Origin: Syntrophorhabdaceae bacterium PtaU1.Bin034
Lineage (GTDB): Bacteria; Desulfobacterota_G; Syntrophorhabdia; Syntrophorhabdales; WCHB1-27
Direction: 5' to 3'
Length of the DNA: 41,213 nucleotides
NCBI GenBank assembly: GCA_002067405.1
Contig: MVRP01000019.1
Location: 1 to 41,213 of the forward strand
In this document: piece after piece, positions 1 through 7,830 of the stretch
How positions within the stretch are numbered: position 1 is the stretch's first letter
How the letters are laid out: every line of letters starts with the position of its first letter
Translations under genes and position numbers: made by a program
The notes under the pieces: generated by a model
The model's database searches: none
What the model was told of the DNA's origin: nothing
The model's input: only the letters and a program-made list of their open reading frames with translations

Positions 1-857
1 TTCTTGAGCACCCTGTTCTCTATCTGCCTTACCCTTTCGCGGGAGATCTTGAACTCTACGCCGATCTCCTGCAGGGTGAAGGGGTCTTCGGCCATGATGC
101 GATGATTGAAGATGAAGAGTTCTTTTTCACTGAGCTGGGTCTTGAACTCGGCGACCTTCCTTTCCAGTATTTCCCTCTTTTCCTTTCTCGCCACCATGTC
201 CTCGATGTTGTCGTCAGATTTTATGGAATCCATCAAGGTCTCTTCGCCTTCCTCGTAAAGGGGGCATTCGAGGGAAACATCCGTGAAGGAAAGGCGCTTT
301 TCCATATCTTCGACCTCGGTTACTTTTACCTCCAATGTGGTTGCGAGCAGTTGAGGGGCCGGGAAGACGCCGACCGACTCCAGCTTCTTCTTCTCCTTGT
401 TCAACCGATAGAAGAGTTTCCGCTGACTCTGCGTGGTACCCACCTTGACGATGCTCCATGAATCCATGATGTGTTTCAGAATGTACGCCCTTATCCAAAA
501 CGACGCGTAGGTGGAAAACCTGGTGCCTCTGTAGGGGTTGTATTTTCTCACCGCGTGGACAAGGCCCACATTCCCTTCCTGGATAAGGTCCAGGATGTTG
601 AGGTAGGAATTGTAGTATTCGAGGGCGATTTTTACCACGAGCTTCAGGTTTGACACGACTAGCTTCTGGGCAGCCCCGTTGTCCTTGAAACGGTGCGCCT
701 TCTCCGCGATCTCCAGCTCTTCTTCGCGGGACAACACCTGATATCTCGACACTTCCGAGAGATATTTCTTCAGCGGATCAAAAGGCAGAAGAAGACCTTC
801 CTCCTCCTGTTCTTTCGCCAGACCCTTTCCTTCCGAGAGAAAGGTTTCCTGAAGCAA
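1..857 (-). CDS. rpoH: RpoH-like (sigma-32 family) RNA polymerase sigma factor, 3' end cut by window edge
   Basis: The gene begins in the window and runs off the left edge, so about 285 residues are visible. Reading the minus strand gives a sigma-70 family protein: region 2 with the core-binding and -10 recognition helices (LDLIQEGNVGLVHAV, then FSTYASFWIRAYI), followed by QRKLFYRLNKEKKKL. That last motif matches the 'RpoH box' that separates heat-shock sigma factors from RpoD. At the left edge is the region 4.2 helix-turn-helix (FTLQEIGVEFKISRERVRQ). There is no large region 1.1. The start is set as TTG at 857-855: an in-frame TAA lies just upstream and an AGAAGGA Shine-Dalgarno sits 6 nt before the TTG. 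It starts one base past the xdhC stop, so it is probably translated from the same mRNA. Class is confident; exact regulon is not known. Confidence 0.85.
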   Translation of the reverse strand, partial: MLQETFLSEGKGLAKEQEEEGLLLPFDPLKKYLSEVSRYQVLSREEELEIAEKAHRFKDNGAAQKLVVSNLKLVVKIALEYYNSYLNILDLIQEGNVGLVHAVRKYNPYRGTRFSTYASFWIRAYILKHIMDSWSIVKVGTTQSQRKLFYRLNKEKKKLESVGVFPAPQLLATTLEVKVTEVEDMEKRLSFTDVSLECPLYEEGEETLMDSIKSDDNIEDMVARKEKREILERKVAEFKTQLSEKELFIFNHRIMAEDPFTLQEIGVEFKISRERVRQIENRVLK

Positions 858-858
858 A

Positions 859-1860
859 TTAAGTCCTTCTTTTTACCTCGATGAGTTCCGCTGCTATGCT
901 GACTGCGATCTCCTGTGGTGTCTCGGACTGTATGTCGATGCCGATCGGCGCATGGACCGCTTTCAGTGCGTCCTCGTCATAGCCTTTTGCCCTCAAATGA
1001 TCCAGCACCAGTTTGGTTTTCCTTCTGCTTCCGATCATACCTACGTAGCGGGTAGGTCTTTTTATAACCTCTTCAAGGACAAGCGCATCATGTTTGTGCC
1101 CTCTCGTCAATATTGCCACGTACTCATTCCCGCGAAAGCTGAGCCGGTCGAACACCTTGTGAAAATCTTCAACGATAATCTCCTCGGCCTCGGCGAATCT
1201 TTCCTTGTTAGCAAAATCCTCCCGGTCATCGATCACAACTATATTGAAATCGATCATCGCTGCTATCTTCGCCACGTACTGAGAAATATGACCGGCACCG
1301 AACAGATAAAGAAGCGAGGACGACACTATTGGCTCTATAACCATGCCCTTGCCAAGAATAGGCCTTCTCTCGTTCAGATATGACCGAAACCGTGTTCCAG
1401 CTTCCTTCTCGTCGATTTCATCCCCGACAATAGAACCGTCTTCAAGAACGAGGCTCTTGTGAAACGAATCGTCTGTGTATCTCGTTATAATTAAAGCATT
1501 CTTACCTCCTTTTTCAAGGAGCCGGACTTCCGAATAAAGATTTTTGTACCGCTCGTGAACAGGCTCGAGAAAAATATCAATGTTGCCACCGCAGATCATG
1601 CCCTCATCTTCTACTATTCTGCCATCCATGCGATAGTGAAGAAGCTTCACCTTCTGCGTTTTGGCAACGTTTTTTGCCGTCTGCCACACCTCGGCCTCGA
1701 CACAACCGCCTCCTACAGTGCCGAAGAATTTCCCGTCGTCGCCTATAAACATTTTCGCCCCCTCTTCCCTGGGGGCCGCACCTATCTTTTTGATGATCGT
1801 GGCCAGGGTGCCTCGTCTTCCGCCCGACAAGTAGCTGTCGACAGCTTCGTATACGTCCAT
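859..1860 (-). CDS. xdhC: XdhC/CoxI family molybdenum-hydroxylase maturation protein
   Basis: This 333-residue protein has the two XdhC/CoxI halves. The N-terminal domain carries the glycine/cysteine motif GTVGGGCVEAEV (about residues 48-59) and a second conserved Cys in GMICGGNIDIF. The C-terminal half is a Rossmann-like domain starting LYLFGAGHISQYVAKIA, followed by VVIDDRE and IGSRRKTKLV. Family members bind molybdenum cofactor and help sulfurate and insert it into xanthine-dehydrogenase-like hydroxylases. The ATG at 1860 has a strong GGGAGGT ribosome-binding site. It sits downstream of yqeB, a molybdopterin-binding protein and a MocA-like nucleotidyltransferase, which together form a maturation cluster; the hydroxylase subunits are not in the window. 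Family is confident; partner enzyme is unknown. Confidence 0.9.
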   Translation of the reverse strand: MDVYEAVDSYLSGGRRGTLATIIKKIGAAPREEGAKMFIGDDGKFFGTVGGGCVEAEVWQTAKNVAKTQKVKLLHYRMDGRIVEDEGMICGGNIDIFLEPVHERYKNLYSEVRLLEKGGKNALIITRYTDDSFHKSLVLEDGSIVGDEIDEKEAGTRFRSYLNERRPILGKGMVIEPIVSSSLLYLFGAGHISQYVAKIAAMIDFNIVVIDDREDFANKERFAEAEEIIVEDFHKVFDRLSFRGNEYVAILTRGHKHDALVLEEVIKRPTRYVGMIGSRRKTKLVLDHLRAKGYDEDALKAVHAPIGIDIQSETPQEIAVSIAAELIEVKRRT

Positions 1861-1949
1861 ATTACCTCCCCAAGACAGTTAGATGAGAATCGTGCAGCCT
1901 TTTTCCGTTGCCCTGCAACTCCCGATCGATTGCGGCTTACTCAACCTGC

Positions 1950-2753
1950 TCAACCACATTCGACGTTAAACCGATGCATGATCGCCTCGAGCACACCGCC
2001 GGCTATGGCGCGCGCCTTTTCCGAAATTGTGTAACAGTTGCCTTTGATGCCTCTCGGGTCTACATCGCCCAACTTCTCACCGCTCGGAACGGCAATGGGT
2101 CTTATGAGCCCGCGGAGCACGCCGTCTATCCGGGCAAGGACCGGCGTCTGGTCTACGTAGAGGATAATGTCGTCCTTTTTCACCATGTCACCGATGGTTT
2201 TCACGGTTCTCACCGTGCCTTCGTGAGGGGCACGGAGGACTCTTTCCCTGGTGTAGCCCGCTGTCAGGCCGGGCACACCGCTATAGGGCTCGGCTTCTCC
2301 TTGCCATATAACCCTCCCGAGGTCATGCCCTCTGTTGCTCTCAACAACCGCGTCTGCCCGATCCGGCGCACTGAAGCCCGGGCCAACCCCGATCGAAAAA
2401 GAATCCTGCCTTTTGATCGAGCTTTCTGGCCTCTTTGCCATGATGGCATCGATAACCACGTCCGGCCTTAATTCATCGAGGAAAGCGCCTTCGCTGTCCA
2501 CAATAACGCCGATCCTGTTCCTGCCCCATACGTCCTTCAGTTCGGAGACGTCCCGGATAAGATCAGCCCTGACCCCTTCCACTTCCATTGTTCCTTCGAA
2601 GACCGCTTCGCAAAAAGCAACATTCCTTCGCACGGCAATAGGTATGGGTATGTCCGACATAACGATCCGGGTCAGGTGGCACGTGTGGAGCCGATGCGCG
2701 ATGCCGGACGCCATTTCTCCCGCTCCCCTTATCGCAATCGTCAATGATTTCAT
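1950..2753 (-). CDS. yqeB: YqeB (EF2563) family selenium-dependent molybdenum hydroxylase accessory protein
   Basis: The 267-residue product starts KSLTIAIRGAGEMASGIAHRL, a nucleotide-binding glycine-rich strand-loop-helix, and continues with VIVDSEGAFLDELRPDVVIDAIMAKR, typical of the EF2563/YqeB family. Comparative genomics has linked that family to selenium-dependent molybdenum hydroxylases; its biochemical role is not settled. The open frame extends 92 codons upstream, but that stretch lies within the coding end of the preceding gene and looks unlike protein. I therefore start at the ATG at 2753, which has a GGAAAGGACGG ribosome-binding region and follows the upstream stop by one base. Neighbours (molybdopterin-binding protein, nucleotidyltransferase, XdhC) fit the assignment. 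Confidence 0.85.
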   Translation of the reverse strand: MKSLTIAIRGAGEMASGIAHRLHTCHLTRIVMSDIPIPIAVRRNVAFCEAVFEGTMEVEGVRADLIRDVSELKDVWGRNRIGVIVDSEGAFLDELRPDVVIDAIMAKRPESSIKRQDSFSIGVGPGFSAPDRADAVVESNRGHDLGRVIWQGEAEPYSGVPGLTAGYTRERVLRAPHEGTVRTVKTIGDMVKKDDIILYVDQTPVLARIDGVLRGLIRPIAVPSGEKLGDVDPRGIKGNCYTISEKARAIAGGVLEAIMHRFNVECG

Positions 2754-2754
2754 A

Positions 2755-3771
2755 TCACCGTCCTTTCCCGAAAAAGCAGTTTGGATAATGGCATTCACTA
2801 CAGTGATGACAGAGACCGCCGGAGGCAAGCTTGCGTATCGTTGCGGCGCTGATCTTCTCGCCGGCCATGATCCTTGGAAGAACAACATCGAGCGCGGTGT
2901 GAGTATTGAAGTAGACGCATGCAGGAGCACCAAGAATATATTTCCCGTCCAGCCTGGCAACAAGGAACATGGCACCCGGGAATACCGGCGCCCCATAGCA
3001 CACCACCCTTGCACCCGTCGCTTCAACACCCTCTTTCGTCAGATCGTCCGGATCGACCGAGAGACCGCCGGTAGTAACAATGATGTCTGCACCGGCATCA
3101 CTCAGTTCCAGGATTGCATCCCGTATGAGGTCAACATCATCGACGACCATTTTCTTTCCCATCACGTCAAGGCCGTATCCCTTGAATCTCTCCTCGACTC
3201 TGGACGACGCGTCGGGGATTCTCCCTGTAGCGACTTCAGTCCCTGTCACCACGAGGCCGACCTTCATCTTCCGAAAGGGCGCAAGTTTTATAATGCCTTT
3301 TTTGCCTGCTGCCTCAGCCTCGGCCAGTAGTGACTCAGAGATGTAAAGGGGGACGATTTTCGCCGCTGCCACGATATCGCCGGCCTTTACCGGGTATTTA
3401 TCCGGTACTACGGTAAAGAGCACATTCTTGACTCGATTCATCTCGGCGAGGCACCTGCCGTTAACTGCTACCAGCCCGTCCACTTTGCTGATTATATTCG
3501 TCCTGCCCTCTTTGGCAGGGACCAGTTCCATGTTCTCCCCGAGAGCGGACAATGCAATGCGCCTGCTTGCTTCTTCTTCGTGGACCTCGTTGTCGTCGCC
3601 GTCATTGACGTAAATGTGGGCCTTTCCCATATCCAGCAGCCTTTCAATATCCTCCTTTTTTATGATCTGGCCACGGATAAAAGCAGCATGCTTCTTACTT
3701 CCCGGTATTATTTCGGTAATATCGTGGGCGAGCATAAGACCCACCGCGTCCTGCACCCTAACCTTTTTCAA
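2755..3771 (-). CDS. Molybdopterin-binding (MoeA/MogA-fold) protein with C-terminal cysteine cluster
   Basis: This 338-residue protein contains a MoeA/MogA/CinA-type molybdopterin-binding domain at roughly 170-310: VGLVVTGTEVATGRIPD, ADIIVTTGGLSVDPDD (the TTGG...DDLT signature) and a proline-glycine turn APVFPGAMFLVA. It lacks full MoeA domain architecture, so it is more likely an accessory protein than the standard molybdate insertase. The C-terminus carries a Cys/His cluster (CHHCSECHYPNCFFGKG) that could bind a metal or iron-sulfur centre. It overlaps the upstream nucleotidyltransferase by 14 nt and abuts yqeB, arguing for translational coupling. Binding of the molybdopterin cofactor is inferred from fold; substrate and partner are unknown. 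Confidence 0.85.
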   Translation of the reverse strand: MKKVRVQDAVGLMLAHDITEIIPGSKKHAAFIRGQIIKKEDIERLLDMGKAHIYVNDGDDNEVHEEEASRRIALSALGENMELVPAKEGRTNIISKVDGLVAVNGRCLAEMNRVKNVLFTVVPDKYPVKAGDIVAAAKIVPLYISESLLAEAEAAGKKGIIKLAPFRKMKVGLVVTGTEVATGRIPDASSRVEERFKGYGLDVMGKKMVVDDVDLIRDAILELSDAGADIIVTTGGLSVDPDDLTKEGVEATGARVVCYGAPVFPGAMFLVARLDGKYILGAPACVYFNTHTALDVVLPRIMAGEKISAATIRKLASGGLCHHCSECHYPNCFFGKGR

Positions 3772-4363
3772 CGGTATAACCCCTCCTTATCAAAAGACTT
3801 ATGTCATCATCGGTATCCAGATCGAGAATGCTGCCCTCCCCGCCCTCAATGAAACGAACATCCCCGGGATGGGCAGCTACCACTTCTCTCAAGCCCCCCT
3901 CACCCTCCACGGCCGCTATCGCCGACCAGTGCTTTCCTACGTCTACAAGAACAGGGTGTCCTTTTATTCCATTGTGAACGGAGATTATAATCGGATATTT
4001 CTCCGTTTCGTACATTTTTATCATCCTGTCAATGATTCCGGGATCGAAAAAAGGCTTATCGCCAAGATGGAAAAATGCAAGATCAGACGCTGAGATCTCC
4101 GGCAACGCCGCCCTGATGGACCCGGACATTCCCTCTTCATGCCGCTCGTTGTGGGCAAATATCACCGGAAGGCCGGCAAGCTCGCGCTCTACCCTCTCCT
4201 TCTCGAAACCCGTCACCACCACAATCCGGCTCGCCTGCGTTTCCATAAAGAGACGGACTGTCCTTCTGATGACCGCTTCTCCGTTCAACCGAACGCACAG
4301 CTTGTTAAATCCCAGTCTCCTCGACGCGCCCGCCGCCAAAATGATCGTGGTAATTCTCAGCAC
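3758..4363 (-). CDS. mocA: MocA/MobA-like molybdenum cofactor nucleotidyltransferase
   Basis: The 201-residue protein opens with the nucleotidyltransferase signature ILAAGASRRLGFNKL (NTP-binding glycine loop plus conserved Lys), then AVIRRTVRLF and IVVVTGFEKE. FFHLGDKPFF supplies the metal-binding Asp (GDxP-like, here GDKP), and KGHPVLVD is close to the KGHPV motif of MocA-type enzymes. MocA cytidylates and MobA guanylates molybdopterin; the GHPV motif and the XdhC neighbourhood favour MocA, the cofactor form used by xanthine-dehydrogenase-like hydroxylases. The start is GTG at 4363 with only a weak ribosome-binding site. The 3' end overlaps the next gene by 14 nt. It is the first gene of the hydroxylase maturation cluster as transcribed. 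Confidence 0.82.
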   Translation of the reverse strand: MLRITTIILAAGASRRLGFNKLCVRLNGEAVIRRTVRLFMETQASRIVVVTGFEKERVERELAGLPVIFAHNERHEEGMSGSIRAALPEISASDLAFFHLGDKPFFDPGIIDRMIKMYETEKYPIIISVHNGIKGHPVLVDVGKHWSAIAAVEGEGGLREVVAAHPGDVRFIEGGEGSILDLDTDDDISLLIRRGYTVEKG

Positions 4364-4434
4364 AATTTATCCGAAGAAAGGATTTGTACAATACGGAGGA
4401 TGTGGGGCAATCTCCCTTTACAACCTACTTTCCG

Positions 4435-4647
4435 TTAACCGGCATCTGCCGCTTTTTGTTTGATTTCTTTGTTGAGATCATTAATAAGACCGTCTACGTC
4501 TATTCCGTGGACCTCTGCACCCTGCTCAATGCTCTCAAAAAGGGCTGCCTGGCAACCAAGACACCCAAGCCCGTAACGTTCAAATGTGGCCACCGTCTCA
4601 GGATGTCTCTTTACGACTTCCTCAATCGACATCTTCTTGTTGATCAT
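4435..4647 (-). CDS. DUF1858 domain-containing small protein
   Basis: The 70-residue protein is a single DUF1858 domain: an N-terminal MSIEEVVKRHPETVATF helix pair, then YGLGCLGC, the conserved CxxC (C29 and C32 here), then an acidic helical tail ending in DLNKEIKQKAA. Similar domains occur alone or fused to hybrid-cluster and redox proteins and are thought to be disulfide or metal binding; no function is established. The start is the ATG at 4647 with an AAGGGAG ribosome-binding site; the frame is open further upstream but without a good start. It lies between AMMECR1 and the molybdenum-cofactor cluster. Confidence 0.85.
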   Translation of the reverse strand: MINKKMSIEEVVKRHPETVATFERYGLGCLGCQAALFESIEQGAEVHGIDVDGLINDLNKEIKQKAADAG

Positions 4648-4699
4648 GCTCACTCCCTTAAAAAGGATAAAACTGCTTGAGCCTGCCTGACGCTGATGC

Positions 4700-5260
4700 T
4701 CAAAACACGTCAGCCGAAAATACGTATATTTTGGTATCCTTCGACCTCCACGCATTCCGGGGAAGACCTGCTTTCAAGCACGCATATTCAAGAAAGCTCG
4801 TCCTGTCCCATCCATTTTCAGTCGCTACTTGCGGTAAAAGAAGCCCCGATTCAAAACCCTTTTCGATGAAAAGGCCGTGAATGCCTACCTGGATCTCATC
4901 TGTGTTCTCTATTCTTTTCATTGGAGTAAGCACAGATATCTCGATGTCCGTGTCCTTCCACTCCGCCTCACTGAGAGGCATGAACCGGGGATCATGGAAA
5001 GCCGCTTCGACCGCCATCTGTCGCACCGTTTGATCGAGAGGCAATTGCCCCTTGACGTACCCTATGCAACCCTTTAATTCCCCCTTTGTCTTCAGACAGA
5101 CAAAAGCCCCCATCTTTTTTTTCAGGTTGTCCGGGACAGTGAGGCGCTCCTCCTCTTTCCCGAAGAGGATCCTTTCAATCGATCCTTTCGCAATTTTCTT
5201 GAGGACGTCCCTTTCCTCGTCGGAAAAATGCAAATCGATGCCGGCCTTCCGTCCTGCCAA
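4700..5260 (-). CDS. amrA: AmmeMemoRadiSam system protein A (AMMECR1 domain)
   Basis: This 186-residue protein spans one AMMECR1 domain, with the hallmark LKGCIGYVKG (the invariant cysteine is about C65), HDPRFMPLSEAEW, EISVLTPMKRI, and IEKGFESGLLLPQVATENGWD near the end. In prokaryotes AMMECR1 proteins are commonly encoded beside a Memo-family protein and a radical-SAM enzyme, the so-called AmmeMemoRadiSam system, whose chemistry is unknown. Here the Memo gene lies 3 nt upstream in the same direction, but no radical-SAM gene is present in this window. The start codon at 5260 fits the family N-terminus. Function beyond family assignment is not claimed. Confidence 0.9.
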   Translation of the reverse strand: MAGRKAGIDLHFSDEERDVLKKIAKGSIERILFGKEEERLTVPDNLKKKMGAFVCLKTKGELKGCIGYVKGQLPLDQTVRQMAVEAAFHDPRFMPLSEAEWKDTDIEISVLTPMKRIENTDEIQVGIHGLFIEKGFESGLLLPQVATENGWDRTSFLEYACLKAGLPRNAWRSKDTKIYVFSADVF

Positions 5261-5263
5261 TGG

Positions 5264-6100
5264 CTACTTTCCTCCAGTCAACACACAGGAAACATACCCG
5301 ACAACGCTGCTCATGTCGCCGGTAACCTCGCCGGAATTGGTGTAATTCAGGACCCTGCTTTTCGTGGCTCCCATTTTTGCAGATATGAGCATCGTGGTGA
5401 TTATCGACCCGGCTCCGCACGCCTCATACTTCCCCTGAACAAGCTCACGCGTAAGACCCGCTACATCGAATTTGTTAAGAAGCTCAACTGCGACCTTATC
5501 CAATTGTACTGCGAGATCATAGGGGTAATAGTGAGAAAGATCGGTACTTCCCACCACTAGGCATCTCTTCTTTTTGTCCTTTATGCTTTCGTATATGAGC
5601 GTTGCCAACTGTTCGGACGATTCAGGGTCCTGGGCACTCCCCATGATCAGCGGAACTATTCTAAAATCGCCCAGCACTGTCTGAAGAAAGGGAAGCTGGA
5701 CTTCCACCGCGTGCTCGGCTTTATGTACCCTGGGATCAACGTGAATCATGTCTTCCTTGCCGGCCAGTTCGGCGGAAAGCTCTTCATCGATCGGCACGAT
5801 CCCCAGCGGGGTCTTGTAGCCTCCTTTATCCTGAACCGCAGCGCCGAGAAAGAATGAGTGGTGACTCGGAGCCACTATAATAACGGTGTCATAGGCACTG
5901 CCGGAAAGCGCTTTGTAGCCGTAAGCAGCCGTTTGCCCCGAATACATGTAGCCGGCGTGGGGAGAGATCATTCCAACAACACCATCCGGGAGGTCGCCGG
6001 AAGGGACCTTGGCCAGGTAACCATGAATGTCTGCTTTGAGCACGTCGGGATTGCCGGGATAAAACGTTCCACTTACTGCAGGTTCTCGAATCTCGTTCAT
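5264..6100 (-). CDS. amrB: AmmeMemoRadiSam system protein B (Memo family)
   Basis: The 278-residue protein matches the Memo/MEMO1 family, related in fold to class III extradiol dioxygenases: REPAVSGTFYPGN at the N-terminus, the histidine motif GMISPHAGYMYSGQTAAYGY (H48), VIIVAPSHHSF, and STDLSHYYPYDLA with a further conserved His. These histidines form the metal-like pocket of the family. An alternative TTG lies two codons upstream, but the ATG at 6100 has an AAAGG sequence at a proper distance. An extended -10 promoter (TGCTATAAT) lies about 20 nt upstream, so amrB-amrA may form their own transcription unit together with the DUF1858 gene. Confidence 0.9.
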   Translation of the reverse strand: MNEIREPAVSGTFYPGNPDVLKADIHGYLAKVPSGDLPDGVVGMISPHAGYMYSGQTAAYGYKALSGSAYDTVIIVAPSHHSFFLGAAVQDKGGYKTPLGIVPIDEELSAELAGKEDMIHVDPRVHKAEHAVEVQLPFLQTVLGDFRIVPLIMGSAQDPESSEQLATLIYESIKDKKKRCLVVGSTDLSHYYPYDLAVQLDKVAVELLNKFDVAGLTRELVQGKYEACGAGSIITTMLISAKMGATKSRVLNYTNSGEVTGDMSSVVGYVSCVLTGGK

Positions 6101-6119
6101 TGTCAACCTTTTACGTGTT

Positions 6120-6128
6120 ATTATAGCA
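6120..6128 (-). promoter_or_regulatory. Extended -10 promoter element upstream of amrB
   Basis: On the minus strand the intergenic region between the small unknown gene (ending at 6176) and amrB reads TGCTATAAT, a perfect TGnTATAAT extended -10 box, 20 nt before the amrB ATG. No convincing -35 is seen at 17 bp, as expected for extended -10 promoters. The predicted leader is only about a dozen bases. Confidence 0.5.
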
Positions 6129-6175
6129 CAACTGCCCGTTGCCGGACCAACAAAAGTAGCCTGTACTCACGGACT

Positions 6176-6511
6176 CTACGGCGCAAGTTGCACCTGTTCT
6201 CCGAATCTCTCACTCAGCGCTTCAGAGAGGGAATTCGCCGTCTCCTCATCCGCACACTCTACCATAAGCTCGCCCTGATCTCCCACGATGAGCCGGCCGT
6301 ACCGCTTAACCACCTCCGCCACATCGTTCGGCTCGACAGTCCACCAGCCTCGCGTCCTTCGAAGAAGTTCTTCGCCTTTCAAGGGCTGCGGGGTTACGAG
6401 GTCGATGCTGCGAAACCATGCCTCCCATCCGATCTGAGCGGGAGCACGCAACACCGGGCTGACAGGATCATGATAGATGCGGCATCGGCCGAAAAGTCGG
6501 AGGCGTATCAT
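6176..6511 (-). CDS. Hypothetical protein (unknown family), second gene of a pair
   Basis: I do not recognise this 111-residue protein. It opens with an arginine-rich strand (MIRLRLFGRCRIYHD), contains RRTRGWWTVEPNDVAEVV, and ends with a predicted beta/helix segment (GELMVECADEETANSLSEAL). No membrane segment, signal peptide or cysteine motif is visible. Its ATG overlaps the stop of the upstream unknown gene (ATGA, 4 nt), strong evidence that both are real and co-translated. The pair sits between sucD and the Memo/AMMECR1 genes. Nothing in the sequence gives a biochemical function. Confidence 0.65.
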   Translation of the reverse strand: MIRLRLFGRCRIYHDPVSPVLRAPAQIGWEAWFRSIDLVTPQPLKGEELLRRTRGWWTVEPNDVAEVVKRYGRLIVGDQGELMVECADEETANSLSEALSERFGEQVQLAP

Positions 6512-6855
6512 TTTTTCTCCTTTAATAGCCCGGTTACCGCATCGTTGACCGGCAGGGCCGCGCCCGGGACAACCACTCCCCTTGTTTCCATTACCCTGGC
6601 AAGACAGTGGAGGTAGAGATCAGGAACATCCTTTTCTTCCAGGCGTACCCCGCACCGGGCGCTGTTCGCCCATGTTTGCTCGAAGAGATGCAGCGCCATC
6701 TTTCGCCATTGCGCGAGCCTCCTGTCAAAGGGGGCAACCTGAAGTTCCTTCAGAAGGAGCTTCTGTCCCGCTTCCACCGCTGCGAATATCCTCCTCAGAC
6801 TTCGAACCGAAGGGTCATTTCCCCATTCGTCATTTTCCACTCTATCACCATTCAT
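6508..6855 (-). CDS. Hypothetical protein (unknown family), first gene of a pair
   Basis: About 115 residues if the ATG at 6855 is used. A TTG at 6894 would add 13 residues, and neither has a strong ribosome-binding site, so the start is uncertain. The protein is mostly helical and basic/acidic (SVRSLRRIFAAVEAGQKLLL, RRLAQWRKMALHLFEQTW, DVPDLYLHCLARVME) and shows no recognisable motif, signal or membrane segment. It is soluble by appearance. It overlaps the next gene by 4 nt and follows sucD after about 80 nt. The helical layout could suit a small interaction protein, but that is a guess. Confidence 0.6.
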   Translation of the reverse strand: MNGDRVENDEWGNDPSVRSLRRIFAAVEAGQKLLLKELQVAPFDRRLAQWRKMALHLFEQTWANSARCGVRLEEKDVPDLYLHCLARVMETRGVVVPGAALPVNDAVTGLLKEKK

Positions 6856-6933
6856 TTTTGTCAGTATTGTGAGATTTTTTCCTGTCACTGTCAAGGATGG
6901 ATCGGACCGCGTGCCATCGCGTGTCAGAGAGGC

Positions 6934-7818
6934 TCATGCGCGAAGACCGGCAAGGACATCTGCCACTGCCTCTCCCACATCGGCCAGATTTCCGGCAACG
7001 AAAACACCCGCGTCCCGGAGCGCCCGGATCTTCCCTTCCGCTCCCCCTTGTCCGCGCGAAATGATTGCTCCCGCGTGTCCCATCCGGCGGTCGGGCGGTG
7101 CAGTCAGCCCTGCGATAAAGGCCACCATCGGCTTGCTCATGTGCACCCGGAAGAACCCGGCCGCCGCCTCCTCCTGATCTCCTCCTATTTCCCCAATAAT
7201 GACAACCGCTTTTGTGTCAGCATCGCTTTCAAAGAATTGAAGGATCTCAGCAAAGGAAAGACCAATGATGGGATCGCCTCCGATACCCACGCACGTGGAT
7301 TGCCCGATTCCTTTCCGGCTTAGCTGATAGACAACCTCATAGGTGAGCGTGCCGCTTCGTGATACGACCCCCACAGGACCTTCCTTATGAATGTAGCCTG
7401 CCATAACCCCAACCTTACACGCTTCACCGGGCGATATGACTCCGGGCGTATTCGGCCCGATCAGCTTGACCTTCCTGCGATCGAAATAATCACGAACGGC
7501 AATCATATCGAGTGTGGGTATCCCTTCCGTCAGGCAAACGACGAGTTCGATGCCTGCCTCGGCAGCCTCCATCATCGCGTCTGCGGCAAAGGCGGGGCGC
7601 ACAAATATGGCCGAGGTATTTGCCCCCGTTTCCCGGACTGCCTCTGACATTGTATTGAAAACAGGAATACCTTCGTGGATGAGTCCTCCCTTTCCGGGTG
7701 TCACGCCCGCGACGATATTGGTCCCGAACTCCTTCATCTGCCGGGCGTGAAACGCACCTTCGCTTCCTGTAATGCCCTGGATCACCAGCCGGGTGTGCTT
7801 ATCAACAAGAATGCTCAT
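6934..7818 (-). CDS. sucD: Succinate-CoA ligase (ADP/GDP-forming) alpha subunit
   Basis: This 294-residue protein is a full-length SucD. The N-terminal CoA-binding Rossmann domain contains [17 protein letters not shown] and GVTPGKGG; the ligase domain contains [21 protein letters not shown] and [12 protein letters not shown]; the catalytic histidine that becomes phosphorylated lies in [18 protein letters not shown]. It pairs with SucC to interconvert succinyl-CoA plus ADP/GDP with succinate plus ATP/GTP. It is separated from sucC by a 123-nt interval carrying an unusual inverted repeat, whereas the other genes of this operon touch or overlap. Start is the ATG at 7818; the ribosome-binding site is weak. 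Confidence 0.95.
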   Translation of the reverse strand: MSILVDKHTRLVIQGITGSEGAFHARQMKEFGTNIVAGVTPGKGGLIHEGIPVFNTMSEAVRETGANTSAIFVRPAFAADAMMEAAEAGIELVVCLTEGIPTLDMIAVRDYFDRRKVKLIGPNTPGVISPGEACKVGVMAGYIHKEGPVGVVSRSGTLTYEVVYQLSRKGIGQSTCVGIGGDPIIGLSFAEILQFFESDADTKAVVIIGEIGGDQEEAAAGFFRVHMSKPMVAFIAGLTAPPDRRMGHAGAIISRGQGGAEGKIRALRDAGVFVAGNLADVGEAVADVLAGLRA

Positions 7819-7830
7819 GCCCGAAATCCA

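Noticed and set aside
2754..3029. N-terminal extension of YqeB by 92 codons
   Set aside because: It is contained in the coding sequence of the upstream gene, is not conserved-looking, and a good ATG with ribosome-binding site lies at 2753.
2335..3330. Long open frame on the plus strand opposite yqeB and the molybdopterin-binding gene
   Set aside because: Antisense shadow of well-supported minus-strand genes; the translation has no recognisable motif and an odd Thr/Ser/Pro-rich composition.
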